From the NCBI RefSeq assembly GCF_041438865.1, contig NZ_CP109450.1, positions 6,381,001 to 6,445,000 on the forward strand: a DNA stretch of 64,000 nucleotides, read 5' to 3'. The notes beneath the pieces are model-generated. The model did not search any database, was not told the origin of the DNA, and was given only the letters and a program-made list of their open reading frames with translations. Positions 18,985 through 28,125 of this stretch are shown here, piece by piece. How positions within the stretch are numbered: the first letter of the stretch is position 1; each line of letters begins with the position of its first letter. A program made the position numbers and the translations under genes. The stretch comes from Streptomyces sp. NBC_01471 (lineage in GTDB: Bacteria > Actinomycetota > Actinomycetes > Streptomycetales > Streptomycetaceae).

Positions 18985-19218
18985 TCACACCTTGTCGACG
19001 ATGCCCTCCTTCCCCTCCGCGCGGGCGCAGTGTCCGCCGCAGTACCACTCACCGTCGACCTCCACGCCCTGCCCGATCACCCGGACACGGCAGTGCTCGC
19101 AGATGGGCGCCATGCGGTGGATGGCGCAGGAGAAGCAGTCGAAGACGTGCACCGCGCCCTGCGCGTGCACCTCGAAGGACATGCCGTAGTCGTTTCCGCA
19201 TACCTCGCAACGTGCCAT
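18985..19218 (-). CDS. Small cysteine-rich zinc-ribbon protein
   Basis: This is a 77-residue protein with four paired-cysteine knuckles: CEVC (4-7), CFSC, CEHC and CGGHC, with histidines between. The pattern fits one or two zinc ribbons. The protein is widespread in Streptomyces with no described role that I recall. The start is at 19218, directly before the exonuclease on the same strand, whose stop lies 64 bases upstream. Confidence 0.85.
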   Translation of the reverse strand: MARCEVCGNDYGMSFEVHAQGAVHVFDCFSCAIHRMAPICEHCRVRVIGQGVEVDGEWYCGGHCARAEGKEGIVDKV

Positions 19219-19282
19219 GCGCCACAGGGTGGGACGCGAGGGCGGCGAGGAGCGAGCGGGCGCCGGGCGAGTCGCCCGCCAA

Positions 19283-20266
19283 TCACCCGTCTGCCGGGGC
19301 CGGGGCGACGTCGCGCAGCAGCTGCGTGAAGGCGGCCTCGTCGATGACGGGGGTGCCGAAGGACCTGGCCTTGACCGTCTTGGAGGTGGCCGAGTCCGGG
19401 TCGTTGGTGACGAGCAGGCTGGTCAGCCGGGAGAGGCTCGTCGCCACATGCAGCCCGGCCTCGGCGGCCCGGTCCTCCAGCAGCTCGCGGTCGACCGAGG
19501 TGTCACCGGAGAACGCCACCCGCATCCCCTGCACCAGCGGCTTCCCCGGCTCGTACCGCCCCGGATTGGGGTAGGGGCAGGCAGGCCGCTTCCTGGCCGG
19601 GCGCCAGCCGCTCTGCCGGTACGAGGCCTGGTAGCCGACGCGCGGCGCGGCCGGGGCGTCCGACCACTCGGTGAGCGGCCGGCACTCGAGGAGCGGCAGC
19701 CGCACCCCGTCCCTGGCCGCCGCGTGCAGACTCGGGCGGAACGCCTCGGCCAGCACCCGGGCGTCGTCGAGCGCGTGGTGGGCGTGCTCCTGTACGACGC
19801 CGAAGTGCGCGGCGAGCGACTCCAGCTTGTGGTTGGGCAGCGGCAGCGCGAGCTCCTTGGAGAGCGCGATGGTGCACAGCCGCTGACGGACCGGGGCGGT
19901 GCGCTGTGCGCGGGCGTACTCCCTGGCGATCATCTGCCAGTCGAAGATCGCGTTGTGCGCCACCAGCACGCGTCCGTCGAGCCGTTCGGCGAACTCCGCC
20001 GCGATCTCCGGGAAGAGCGGGGCGCCCTCCAGGACATCGCTGGTCAGACCGTGGATCCAGACGGGCCCGGGATCCCGCTCCGGATTGACCAGCGTGTACC
20101 AGTGGTCCTCGACCTCGCCCCGGGCGTCCAGCCGGTAGACGGCAGCGGAGATTATCCGGTCGTCGCGTGCGAGGCCGGTGGTCTCCACGTCGACGACCGC
20201 GTACCCCTGCGGGTACGCGGCCGGCCACGCTGTCGCTGCTGTCTGGCGGTCGTCGAGCATGGTCAC
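19283..20266 (-). CDS. DEDDh 3'-5' exonuclease with BRCT domain
   Basis: This is a 327-residue DnaQ/epsilon-like exonuclease. ExoI is VVDVETTG (about 24-31), ExoII is LVAHNAIFDW (about 98-107), and ExoIII is HHALDDARV (about 161-169) with the DEDDh histidine. The C-terminus (about 242-320, GMRVAFSGDTSVDRE...DEAAFTQLL) is a BRCT domain. This combination suggests DNA repair or end-processing rather than the replicative proofreader. Start codons GTG 20266 and ATG 20260 are both possible. Confidence 0.92.
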   Translation of the reverse strand: MTMLDDRQTAATAWPAAYPQGYAVVDVETTGLARDDRIISAAVYRLDARGEVEDHWYTLVNPERDPGPVWIHGLTSDVLEGAPLFPEIAAEFAERLDGRVLVAHNAIFDWQMIAREYARAQRTAPVRQRLCTIALSKELALPLPNHKLESLAAHFGVVQEHAHHALDDARVLAEAFRPSLHAAARDGVRLPLLECRPLTEWSDAPAAPRVGYQASYRQSGWRPARKRPACPYPNPGRYEPGKPLVQGMRVAFSGDTSVDRELLEDRAAEAGLHVATSLSRLTSLLVTNDPDSATSKTVKARSFGTPVIDEAAFTQLLRDVAPAPADG

Positions 20267-20604
20267 AGAGAATACGGGCCCCTACCGACAACCCGGCAAT
20301 CCCGGGGGCCGGCCCGCTCGGCCGCCCCCGGTGACCGGCCCTCGCGTCCGGGGCGGCACCGCACGGCTTCCGCTGTGGTGCAAGCGATGTGACGGGGCGT
20401 CGGCTCCGGACCGCGCGGTCCGTCCCGTACCGCCGCTCCCGTGCTGTCCGGCTCCTCCGCCCCGCTCCTCCGGGTCTCCGGCCCGTCCCGCCCGGGTGTC
20501 CCGCTCGTCCCGTCGCCGCCGGTCCCCGGCCGGCGGGCGGCTCATGGGGGTGCCACGGGCGAGGCCGGTACGGTGTGCGGCTCCCCGGATGAGACTCTGG
20601 GCCG
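20267..20604. other. Intergenic stretch without a recognised gene
   Basis: This 338-base, very GC-rich divergent region lies between the exonuclease and the VIT transporter. Frames open in it are unsupported. I see short C/G palindromes near 20300 but no clear promoter, RNA or repeat. Confidence 0.5.
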
Positions 20605-21315
20605 ATGACGGACTCCTCCCACGACGAACCGCACCACAGCGGTCTCGGCGCGCGCCTCAACTGGCTCCGGGCCGCGGTGCTCGGCGCCAACGACGGTGTG
20701 GTGTCGACCGCGGGCATCGTCGTCGGTGTCGCGGGTGCCACCGACTCACGTACCGCGCTGTTCACCGCCGGTCTCTCCGGCCTGCTCGCCGGATCGATGT
20801 CGATGGCGGCGGGGGAGTACGTCTCGGTATCCACCCAGCGCGACTCCGAGAAGGCCGCGCTCGCCCTGGAGAAGCGCGAGCTGCGCGAGACCCCGGACGC
20901 CGAACTCGACGAGCTGACCCGGCTGCTCAAGGGCAAGGGGCTCTCGGCCGAACTGGCCCGCGAGGCCGCCGAACAGCTCACCGAGCGCGACGCCCTGCGC
21001 GCCCATGCCGAGGTCGAGCTGGGTATCGACCCCGACGACCTCACGAGCCCCTGGCACGCGGCGGGCGCCAGCTTCGCCGCCTTCACGGCCGGGGCGCTGC
21101 TGCCCCTGCTGGCCATCGTGCTGCCACCGGCCTCGGTCCGGCTGTACATCACGGTGCTCTCGGTCCTGGCGGCGCTCGCCCTGGCGGGCTGGTGGAGCGC
21201 CCGGTCCGGCGCCGCACCCGTACGCCCCGCCGTGGTGCGGAACATGGCCGGCGGCGCGCTGGCCATGGCGGTGACCTACGCGGCCGGGGCGCTGCTGGGT
21301 GCGGCGGGGGTCTGA
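20605..21315 (+). CDS. VIT1/CCC1 family Fe2+/Mn2+ transporter
   Basis: This is a 236-residue membrane protein of the vacuolar-iron-transporter family. LRAAVLGANDGVVSTAGIVVGVAGA (about 16-40) and SGLLAGSMSMAAGEYVSVSTQRDSE (about 55-79) are the two signature helices. A charged helical cytosolic domain, which binds metal in plant VIT1, follows (about 80-135), then three more helices. It probably exports or stores iron or manganese. It stands alone. Confidence 0.92.
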   Translation: MTDSSHDEPHHSGLGARLNWLRAAVLGANDGVVSTAGIVVGVAGATDSRTALFTAGLSGLLAGSMSMAAGEYVSVSTQRDSEKAALALEKRELRETPDAELDELTRLLKGKGLSAELAREAAEQLTERDALRAHAEVELGIDPDDLTSPWHAAGASFAAFTAGALLPLLAIVLPPASVRLYITVLSVLAALALAGWWSARSGAAPVRPAVVRNMAGGALAMAVTYAAGALLGAAGV

Positions 21316-21504
21316 GCCGCCGAGGCCGCCCGGGGATCCCCAGTTGCTGTGGGCGCACAGGCGCACGGCTGCTCAGGGGCGGTCAACAACCCGTGCGGAG
21401 GGGCCGATTGGCGGAACCCACCAAAACTCGCTGACAGAATGTCTCGCATACTTGTCGGTAACAACATCTAGCCGGGGCCGATCCGGCGGCCGTACCGTGC
21501 TGGC

Positions 21505-22437
21505 ATGCCGAACCTGCCCGATGTCGTGCTGTGGTCCATACCGGCCTTCGTCCTGCTCACCGTCGTGGAGATGGCGAGCTACCGGTTCCATCCGGACGAG
21601 GACTCCGAGGGGTACGAGACCAGAGATGCCGTCACCAGTATCGGAATGGGCCTGGGCAGCCTGGTCTTCGACTTCCTGTGGAAGATCCCGATCGTCGCGA
21701 TCTACACCGCGGTGTACGAACTCACCCCGCTGCGCATCCCCGTCCTGTGGTGGACCGTCCCGCTGATGCTGCTCGGCCAGGACTTCTTCTACTACTGGTC
21801 CCACCGCGGCCACCACATCGTCCGCATCCTGTGGGCCTGCCACGTCGTGCACCACTCCAGCCGCAAGTTCAACCTCACGACCGCGCTGCGCCAGCCCTGG
21901 ACGTCGCTGACCGTCTGGCCGTTCTACGTCCCGCTGATCGCCCTCGGCGTGCATCCCGCCGCGCTCGCCTTCTGCTCGTCCGCCAACCTCGTCTACCAGT
22001 TCTGGGTGCACACCGAGCGCGTCGGGAAGCTGCCGCGCCCCTTCGAGTACGTGCTCAACACGCCCTCGCACCACCGGGTGCACCACGCGTCCCAGGGCGG
22101 CTACCTGGACCGCAACTTCGGCGGGATCCTGATCGTCTGGGACCGGCTGTTCGGGTCCTTCACGCCGGAGACCGTGCAGCCCGTCTTCGGGCTGACCAAG
22201 AACATCGGGACCTACAACCCGCTGCGGGTCGCGACCCACGAGTACGCGGCCATCGCCCGGGACGTACGGGCCGCGGCGAGCTGGCGCGAGCGGGCGGGAC
22301 GGGTCTTCGGCGGACCGGGCTGGCAGCCGGCACCGGTCGCCGGGGCCGTCCTGGACCCGGTGACACCTGCCGCCCCTGCCGTCCCTTCCACAGCCTCCGC
22401 CGCCGTCCTTGAGACCCCGTCCGAGCGCATCGCGTGA
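21505..22437 (+). CDS. Sterol desaturase/fatty acid hydroxylase family protein
   Basis: This 310-residue integral membrane di-iron enzyme has four N-terminal helices. Histidine boxes are HRGHH (about 103-107), HVVHHSS (about 115-121) and HRVHHA (about 196-201), the eight-histidine pattern of this superfamily. It would hydroxylate or desaturate a lipid. The last 60 residues are a soluble Ala/Pro-rich tail. Its TGA overlaps the GTG of the next gene, so the two are translationally coupled. Confidence 0.92.
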   Translation: MPNLPDVVLWSIPAFVLLTVVEMASYRFHPDEDSEGYETRDAVTSIGMGLGSLVFDFLWKIPIVAIYTAVYELTPLRIPVLWWTVPLMLLGQDFFYYWSHRGHHIVRILWACHVVHHSSRKFNLTTALRQPWTSLTVWPFYVPLIALGVHPAALAFCSSANLVYQFWVHTERVGKLPRPFEYVLNTPSHHRVHHASQGGYLDRNFGGILIVWDRLFGSFTPETVQPVFGLTKNIGTYNPLRVATHEYAAIARDVRAAASWRERAGRVFGGPGWQPAPVAGAVLDPVTPAAPAVPSTASAAVLETPSERIA

Positions 22438-23105
22438 CGCCGGAGCGGGAGCGGGTCGCGCGGCTGCTGCTCCTCGCCTACGCGCTCGCCGCCCTCACCG
22501 ACCTCTCCGCCCTCCTCGCGCACGGACACACCGCCCAGCTCCTCCACATCGTCGCCAAGCCGCTGCTGATGCCGCTCCTCGCGGCCCTGGTGTACGCCCG
22601 GGGCGCGCCCGGGCTGCTGGTCGCGGCACTGCTCCTCGGCTGGGGCGGCGACACCCTGCTGCTGATCGGCGCGGACCCGGCCTTCCTCGCCGGGATGGCG
22701 CTGTTCGCCGCCGGGCACGTCTGCTACCTGGTGCTCTTCGGCCGCGGCCGGACGAACCCGTACCTCGGGGCGGGGTACGCGGTCGCCCTGGCCGCCACGG
22801 CCGCCGTGCTGCTTCCCGCCCTCCCCGGCGGGCTGCGGATCCCGGTGGCGGGCTACTCGCTGCTGCTCACCGCCATGGCGTACCGGGCGAGCGGTCGTGG
22901 CCCGGTGGCCGGGCTCGGCGGGGCGCTCTTCCTGGTCTCCGACACGCTGATCGCCACGGGCATCGCGGACCTGCCGCAGCCGCCTCTGGCCGGGTTCTGG
23001 GTGATGGTGACCTATCTGACAGCCCAGTCCCTGCTGGCCGCCGGGGTGATCCGGTACGAGGGCGCCGCGTCTCCCACGTACGGTGACACTCGTACATCTG
23101 TCTGA
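22434..23105 (+). CDS. YhhN/TMEM86 family lysoplasmalogenase
   Basis: This 223-residue, highly hydrophobic protein has about eight membrane helices. The conserved acidic/Lys residues appear in HIVAKPLLMPLLAAL and GWGGDTLLLIG, typical of the YhhN family, whose members hydrolyse the vinyl-ether bond of lysoplasmalogens. It overlaps the preceding desaturase-like gene (GTGA), hinting at joint work on membrane lipids. Confidence 0.88.
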   Translation: MTPERERVARLLLLAYALAALTDLSALLAHGHTAQLLHIVAKPLLMPLLAALVYARGAPGLLVAALLLGWGGDTLLLIGADPAFLAGMALFAAGHVCYLVLFGRGRTNPYLGAGYAVALAATAAVLLPALPGGLRIPVAGYSLLLTAMAYRASGRGPVAGLGGALFLVSDTLIATGIADLPQPPLAGFWVMVTYLTAQSLLAAGVIRYEGAASPTYGDTRTSV

Positions 23106-23123
23106 TCAGCAAGGATCTGTTCC

Positions 23124-24164
23124 ATGCGTGCCACCGTCATCCACGCCCCTCACGACGTCCGGGTGGAAGAGGTGCCGGACCCCGCGGTCCAGCAGCCCAC
23201 CGACGTCGTCGTCCGCGTCCTGCGCGCCTGCATCTGCGGCAGTGATCTCTGGGCCTACCGGGGGGTGGCCGCACGCGTCCCCGGGCAGCGCATCGGCCAC
23301 GAGTTCCTCGGCATCGTCGAGGAGGCGGGCTCCGGCGTGCGGGGCTTCGCCGCCGGTGACCTCGTGGTCGCGCCGTTCGTCTGGTCCGACGGCACGTGCG
23401 AGTACTGCGCCGAGGGTCTGACCACCTCCTGCCCGCAGGGCGGCTTCTGGGGTTCGGTCGGCTCCGACGGCGGCCAGGGCGAAGCCGTCAGGGTGCCCTT
23501 CGCCGACGGCACGCTGGTCAAGCTTCCGGCCGCCGCCGCGTCCGACGACCGTCTGCTCACCGCGCTGCTCGCGCTCTCCGACGTCATGGGCACCGGCCAC
23601 CACGCCGCCCTCGGCGCGGGGGTGCGTCCCGGCAGCACCGTCGCCGTCGTCGGTGACGGCGCGGTCGGGCTCTGCGGCGTCCTGGCCGCCAGGCGGCTCG
23701 GCGCCGAGCGCATCATCGCCCTCGGCCGCCACCGGATACGCACCGACATCGCCCGCACCTTCGGCGCCACCGACATCGTCGCGGTCCGCGGCGACGAGGC
23801 CGTCGCCGCGGTGCGCGAGCTGACCGGCGGCCAGGGCGCGCACGCCGTGATCGAGGCAGTCGGCACCGAGCAGTCGATGGCCACCGCCGTCGCCGTCACC
23901 CGGGACGGCGGGGCCATCGGCTACGTCGGGGTCCCGCACGGCAGCGGCACGGGGCTGGACCTGAGCGACATGTTCAACCGCAACATCGCCCTGCGCGGCG
24001 GTGTCGCCCCGGTCCGCACCTACATCCCCGAACTGCTCGCCGACGTCCTGGACGGCACCATCGACCCGTCGCCGGTCTTCGACCGGACCGTCGGCCTGGA
24101 CGAGGTGCCGGACGGCTACCGGGCGATGGACGAGCGCACCGCCCTCAAGGTGCTGGTGAAGTAG
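23124..24164 (+). CDS. Zinc-dependent alcohol dehydrogenase family protein
   Basis: This 346-residue MDR dehydrogenase has the catalytic-zinc ligands Cys38 (ACICGSDLW) and His/Glu in GHEFLG, and a Rossmann motif VVGDGAVGLCGV about residue 174. The structural-zinc loop reads SDGTCEYCAEGLTTSC, where Asp stands in place of the first Cys, as in a common subgroup. The substrate is unknown. It starts 19 bases after the YhhN gene, with AAGGA before the ATG, and may be the third gene of that transcript. Confidence 0.92.
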   Translation: MRATVIHAPHDVRVEEVPDPAVQQPTDVVVRVLRACICGSDLWAYRGVAARVPGQRIGHEFLGIVEEAGSGVRGFAAGDLVVAPFVWSDGTCEYCAEGLTTSCPQGGFWGSVGSDGGQGEAVRVPFADGTLVKLPAAAASDDRLLTALLALSDVMGTGHHAALGAGVRPGSTVAVVGDGAVGLCGVLAARRLGAERIIALGRHRIRTDIARTFGATDIVAVRGDEAVAAVRELTGGQGAHAVIEAVGTEQSMATAVAVTRDGGAIGYVGVPHGSGTGLDLSDMFNRNIALRGGVAPVRTYIPELLADVLDGTIDPSPVFDRTVGLDEVPDGYRAMDERTALKVLVK

Positions 24165-24212
24165 GCCCGTCCCGGTGGCCCCTGGCATCCCGGTGGCCCT
24201 GGCGGGCCGGGG

Positions 24213-25754
24213 CTACCGGGTGACCGCGTGCAGGGCGTCGGCCAGGCCCGCCCCGTAGAAGCTGTTGTGCTCCCGGCCGCCCTTGCAGACGGCGTCCGCC
24301 TTGCCGTCGCCGTCACCGTCGATGGGATACGGCTCCGGGCAGGCGAGCCGGTCGGCCCCCGCGTACAGCAGTGACTTGACCAGCGCCGGCGAGGCGTGCG
24401 GATGCCGGGACTCGATCAGGGCCACGACCCCGGCGACATGCGGAGCCGCCATGGACGTACCGGCCATGTACGCGTAGCCGCCGCCCGGCACCGGGCCGAG
24501 GACCGCGCTGCTGGTCGCCGGCGGTTCGGGCGGCTGGTAGGCGGCCGAGTCGCCGCCCGGCGCCGTGATGTCGATGACCCCGAGACCGTAGTTGGAGTAG
24601 GAGGCCTTGAGGGTCTTGGCGCCCGTCGCGGACACCGTGACGACGCCCGGCAACTGGGCGGGAATATCGAGGCACGTGGACGGGTCCACGGTGCGGGACA
24701 CCGCAGTGCCGTCGTCCGGGCTCAGCGGGTCGGTGACCGCGTGCGAGGCGAGGTCGAAGTTCTCGTTGGCCGCGGCGGCGACGTTGACCGTGCCCTTGCG
24801 TTCCGCGTACCGCGAGGCGCGGGTGACCGCCTCGACCAGGGCCTTCTGGTCCGGGTCGGCCGTGCAGTTGAAGTACCACGGGTCGGTGAAATAGCTGTTG
24901 TTGGTCACATCGGCGCCGTGGTCGGCGGCCCACATGAAGGCGCAGACGATGCCTTCCGTGTAGAAGAACCCGGAGGCCGTGCCGACCTTGATGCCCGACA
25001 CCTTCACACCGGGCGCGACGCCCGTGATGCCGACGCCGTTCCTCGCTCCCGCGATCTCGCCCGCCACATGCGTACCGTGCGGGCTCTCGTCGGCGGTCGG
25101 CCGCCAGGCGCCCTCCGTGGTGTCGGGCCTGCCCGTCGTGCAGTTCGCCGAACCCCCGCGGTCGAAGTTGGGGGCGATGTCCGGGTGGGTGTCGTCGACC
25201 CCCGTGTCGATCACCGCGACCGTGACGTCACGGCTGCCGGGCGTCCTCGCGTGGGCCTTGTCCGCCTTGATGGCCCTCATGTCCCACTGGAGCGGCTCCA
25301 TCGGATCCGCGCCCGGCGCGGCCTCCGCGGCCAGCGCCTTCCGCCGCCGCGCCGTGAGCCGCAGCGGTGTGACGGTGTCCGTCGTGGACGCTGCGGGCAG
25401 CGGTGCGGTGCGGGTGGCCCCGGCCGAAACGACCCCCCTGGTCCTGCGGAGGGTCGCCGCGAAGTCCGGGTTCGACGCGTGCGCGACGATCACGCCCACC
25501 TTGTCGTACGCCATGACCACCGAACCGCCCGCCCGGGAGACGGCCCGCTTCACCGAGGCCAGGGTGCGGTCGTCGGTCCCGGTGTTCACGACGTAGGACA
25601 GGCCGGGACCCGCCCCGGGAGCCGATGAGTACGCGGGGCCGCCGGCGCCCTGCTCGGCTGTTGCCGTGCCCGGCAGGAGGCCGAGCGAGGCGACGAGTGC
25701 CAGACCGGCGGGCAGCGCGAGCGCGCGCCACCGCCCGGATCTCAGATGAGCCAT
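24213..25754 (-). CDS. Secreted S8 family serine peptidase (subtilase)
   Basis: This is a 513-residue exported protease. It has a Sec/Tat-like signal peptide (about 1-33, ending TATA), an I9-like propeptide (about 50-110), and then the subtilase domain with catalytic Asp183 (VIDTGVD), His226 (HGTHVAGE) and Ser434 (GTSMAAPH). The oxyanion Asn probably lies in NVAAAANENFD. A C-terminal acidic repeat DGDGDGK may bind calcium. There is no membrane anchor, so it is released outside the cell. It is divergent from the DUF485 gene. Confidence 0.95.
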   Translation of the reverse strand: MAHLRSGRWRALALPAGLALVASLGLLPGTATAEQGAGGPAYSSAPGAGPGLSYVVNTGTDDRTLASVKRAVSRAGGSVVMAYDKVGVIVAHASNPDFAATLRRTRGVVSAGATRTAPLPAASTTDTVTPLRLTARRRKALAAEAAPGADPMEPLQWDMRAIKADKAHARTPGSRDVTVAVIDTGVDDTHPDIAPNFDRGGSANCTTGRPDTTEGAWRPTADESPHGTHVAGEIAGARNGVGITGVAPGVKVSGIKVGTASGFFYTEGIVCAFMWAADHGADVTNNSYFTDPWYFNCTADPDQKALVEAVTRASRYAERKGTVNVAAAANENFDLASHAVTDPLSPDDGTAVSRTVDPSTCLDIPAQLPGVVTVSATGAKTLKASYSNYGLGVIDITAPGGDSAAYQPPEPPATSSAVLGPVPGGGYAYMAGTSMAAPHVAGVVALIESRHPHASPALVKSLLYAGADRLACPEPYPIDGDGDGKADAVCKGGREHNSFYGAGLADALHAVTR

Positions 25755-25976
25755 GGGTTCTCCACATCATCCGTATCAACCACCCGACTGCGGGCCGCAG
25801 TTGGGCGCTATCTGACCAGTGAGGCTGGGGTCCGCCGTCCGCGCCTGTCAATCGATCCGGCAGGAACGGCCGGACGTTGAACCACTCCGCCCCGCGCGCC
25901 GTGCCCTTGTCGGAGGCCCCGTAAAGGAGGCCCTCCGGCAGTCCAGCCCGCCGTACGCACGTCGCGAGGAGATTCC

Positions 25977-26342
25977 GTGGCCACCGATGAACTCCAGCCC
26001 CCGGGCGGCACGGGTGCCCGCCCCGGCCTGCCCACGACCGAGTTGTTCACCGAGGTGCAGCAGAGCGCGGAGTTCGGCGAACTGCGCCGCTCCCACCGCT
26101 CCTTCGCCTTTCCGCTGACCGTCGGCTTCGTCGCCTGGTACCTGCTGTACGTCCTGCTGTCCAGCTACGCGGGCGGCTTCATGGGCACCAGGCTCTTCGG
26201 CAACATCAACGTGGCCCTGGTCCTCGGCCTCGGCCAGTTCCTCACCACGTTCCTCATCGCGTGGTTCTACTCGCGGCATGCCGCGACCCGGCTCGATCCG
26301 AAGGGCGCCGCGATCAAGTCCCGTATGGAGGAGCGCTCATGA
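25977..26342 (+). CDS. DUF485 membrane protein, partner of the solute:sodium symporter
   Basis: This 121-residue protein is of the DUF485 family, with two membrane helices (about 44-64 and 80-103). A polar N-terminus carries FTEVQQSAEFGELRRSHRSF, the family signature before helix 1. DUF485 genes sit before acetate symporters (as yjcH before actP), and here the stop overlaps the symporter ATG as ATGA. The GTG follows GAGGA by 6 bases. Confidence 0.93.
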   Translation: MATDELQPPGGTGARPGLPTTELFTEVQQSAEFGELRRSHRSFAFPLTVGFVAWYLLYVLLSSYAGGFMGTRLFGNINVALVLGLGQFLTTFLIAWFYSRHAATRLDPKGAAIKSRMEERS

Positions 26343-27961
26343 GCCCCGCAGTCCAGCTCGCCGCAACGGCGACCACCCAGCACCGGCCCCTGATCATCAC
26401 GCTCTTCGCGGTCTTCGTCGTGGCCACGCTCGTCATCACCGTCTGGGCCGGACGCCAGACCAGGAGCGCCGCCGACTTCTACGCGGGCGGCCGGCAGTTC
26501 TCCGCACTGCAGAACGGACTCGCGGTCTCCGGCGACTACATGTCGGCCGCGTCGTTCCTCGGCATCGCGGGCGCCATCGCCCTCTTCGGTTACGACGGCT
26601 TCCTCTACTCGATCGGCTTCCTGGTCGCCTGGCTGGTCGCCCTGCTGCTCGTCGCCGAGCCGCTGCGCAATTCCGGCCGCTACACGATGGGCGACGTCCT
26701 CGCCTACCGGATGCGCCAGCGCCCCGTCCGCACCGCCGCCGGTGCCTCCACCATCGTCGTCTCGATCTTCTACCTGCTGGCCCAGATGGCGGGCGCGGGC
26801 GTCCTGGTCTCGCTGCTGCTCGGCATCACCAGCGACGCCGGGAAGATCGCCATCGTCGCGCTGGTCGGCGTCCTGATGATCGTGTACGTCACGATCGGCG
26901 GGATGAAGGGCACCACCTGGGTGCAGATGGTCAAGGCCGTCCTGCTGATCGCCGGAACCATCCTCATCACGTTCCTGATCCTGCTGAAATTCCACTTCAA
27001 CGTCTCCGACCTGCTGGGCTCGGCCGCGTCGAACAGCGGCAAGGGGAAGGCGTTCCTGGAACCCGGCCTCAAGTACGGCGCTACGGGGACCTCCAAGCTG
27101 GACTTCATCTCGCTCGGCATCGCCCTGGTGCTCGGCACCGCGGGCCTGCCGCACATCCTGATCCGCTTCTACACCGTGCCGACCGCCAAGGCCGCCCGCA
27201 AGTCGGTGAACTGGGCCATCGGCATCATCGGCGCCTTCTACCTGATGACGATCGTGCTCGGATTCGGCGCCGCGGCCCTGCTCAAGCCCGCCGACATCAT
27301 CGCGTCCAACCCGGCGGGCAACACGGCGGCCCCGCTCGCGGCCCTGGAGATCGGCGGTGGCGCGGGCTCCACCGGAGGGTCGGTCCTGCTCGCGGTGATC
27401 TCGGCGGTCGCCTTCGCCACCATCCTCGCGGTGGTCGCCGGGCTGACCCTGGCCTCCTCGTCGTCGTTCGCGCACGACATCTACGCCAACGTCATCCGTA
27501 AGGGGAAGGCCACCGAGAAGGAGGAGATGCGCGCGGCCCGCTGGGCGACCGTGGCCATCGGCGCCGTCGCCATCGTGCTGGGCGCCTTCGCCCGTGATCT
27601 GAACGTCGCGGGTCTTGTGGCCCTCGCCTTCGCGGTCGCCGCCTCCGCCAATCTGCCGACCCTGCTCTACAGCCTCTTCTGGAAGAGGTTCACCACCATG
27701 GGCGCCCTCTGGTCCATCTACGGGGGGCTCGTCTCCTCCGTGGTGCTCGTGCTCTTCTCGCCGGTCGTCTCGGGGAAGCCCACCTCGATGTTCAAGGGCG
27801 TCGACTTCGCCTGGTTCCCGCTGGAGAACCCGGGCCTCATCTCGATCCCCCTGGGATTCCTGCTCGGCTGGCTGGGCTCCCTGCTCTCCAAGGAGGAACC
27901 GGACAAGGGCAAGTACGCCGAGCTGGAGGTCAGGTCCCTCACCGGGTTCGGGGCGCACTGA
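26339..27961 (+). CDS. Cation/acetate symporter, SSS family (ActP-like)
   Basis: This is a 540-residue sodium:solute symporter with about 13 membrane helices. Signature segments include DFYAGGRQFSALQNGLAVSGDYMSAASFLG (about 36-65) and LPHILIRFYTVPTAKAARKS (about 269-288). It likely imports acetate or another short carboxylate. It is translationally coupled to the DUF485 gene and ended by a strong hairpin. Confidence 0.93.
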   Translation: MSPAVQLAATATTQHRPLIITLFAVFVVATLVITVWAGRQTRSAADFYAGGRQFSALQNGLAVSGDYMSAASFLGIAGAIALFGYDGFLYSIGFLVAWLVALLLVAEPLRNSGRYTMGDVLAYRMRQRPVRTAAGASTIVVSIFYLLAQMAGAGVLVSLLLGITSDAGKIAIVALVGVLMIVYVTIGGMKGTTWVQMVKAVLLIAGTILITFLILLKFHFNVSDLLGSAASNSGKGKAFLEPGLKYGATGTSKLDFISLGIALVLGTAGLPHILIRFYTVPTAKAARKSVNWAIGIIGAFYLMTIVLGFGAAALLKPADIIASNPAGNTAAPLAALEIGGGAGSTGGSVLLAVISAVAFATILAVVAGLTLASSSSFAHDIYANVIRKGKATEKEEMRAARWATVAIGAVAIVLGAFARDLNVAGLVALAFAVAASANLPTLLYSLFWKRFTTMGALWSIYGGLVSSVVLVLFSPVVSGKPTSMFKGVDFAWFPLENPGLISIPLGFLLGWLGSLLSKEEPDKGKYAELEVRSLTGFGAH

Positions 27962-27997
27962 CGGCGGCCGGCGCGGGCAGGACGAGGTGACGGGCCG

Positions 27998-28031
27998 GGG
28001 GCCCGGTCGTAGATCCATACGACCGGGCCCC
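27998..28031 (+). terminator. Strong hairpin after the symporter gene
   Basis: A 14-bp perfect stem (27998-28011 with 28018-28031) with a GATCCA loop, 37 bases after the stop. Confidence 0.85.
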
Positions 28032-28125
28032 TGCCTGCCTCGTGGTAATCGGCCCCTGTCACTGTCACAGGTGTCGCGTAGGCTCGACGGCGTACGCATT
28101 TCCTTTATCGGGGAGGGGGCCCACC

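Noticed and set aside
24165..24212. Repeated CCGGTGGCCC elements between the dehydrogenase and subtilase genes as a regulatory site
   Set aside because: The stretch is only 48 bases between convergent genes and is more simply a degenerate terminator region.
28031..28125. Molybdenum-cofactor riboswitch before moaA
   Set aside because: The leader is short and none of the conserved Moco-aptamer segments could be recognised.
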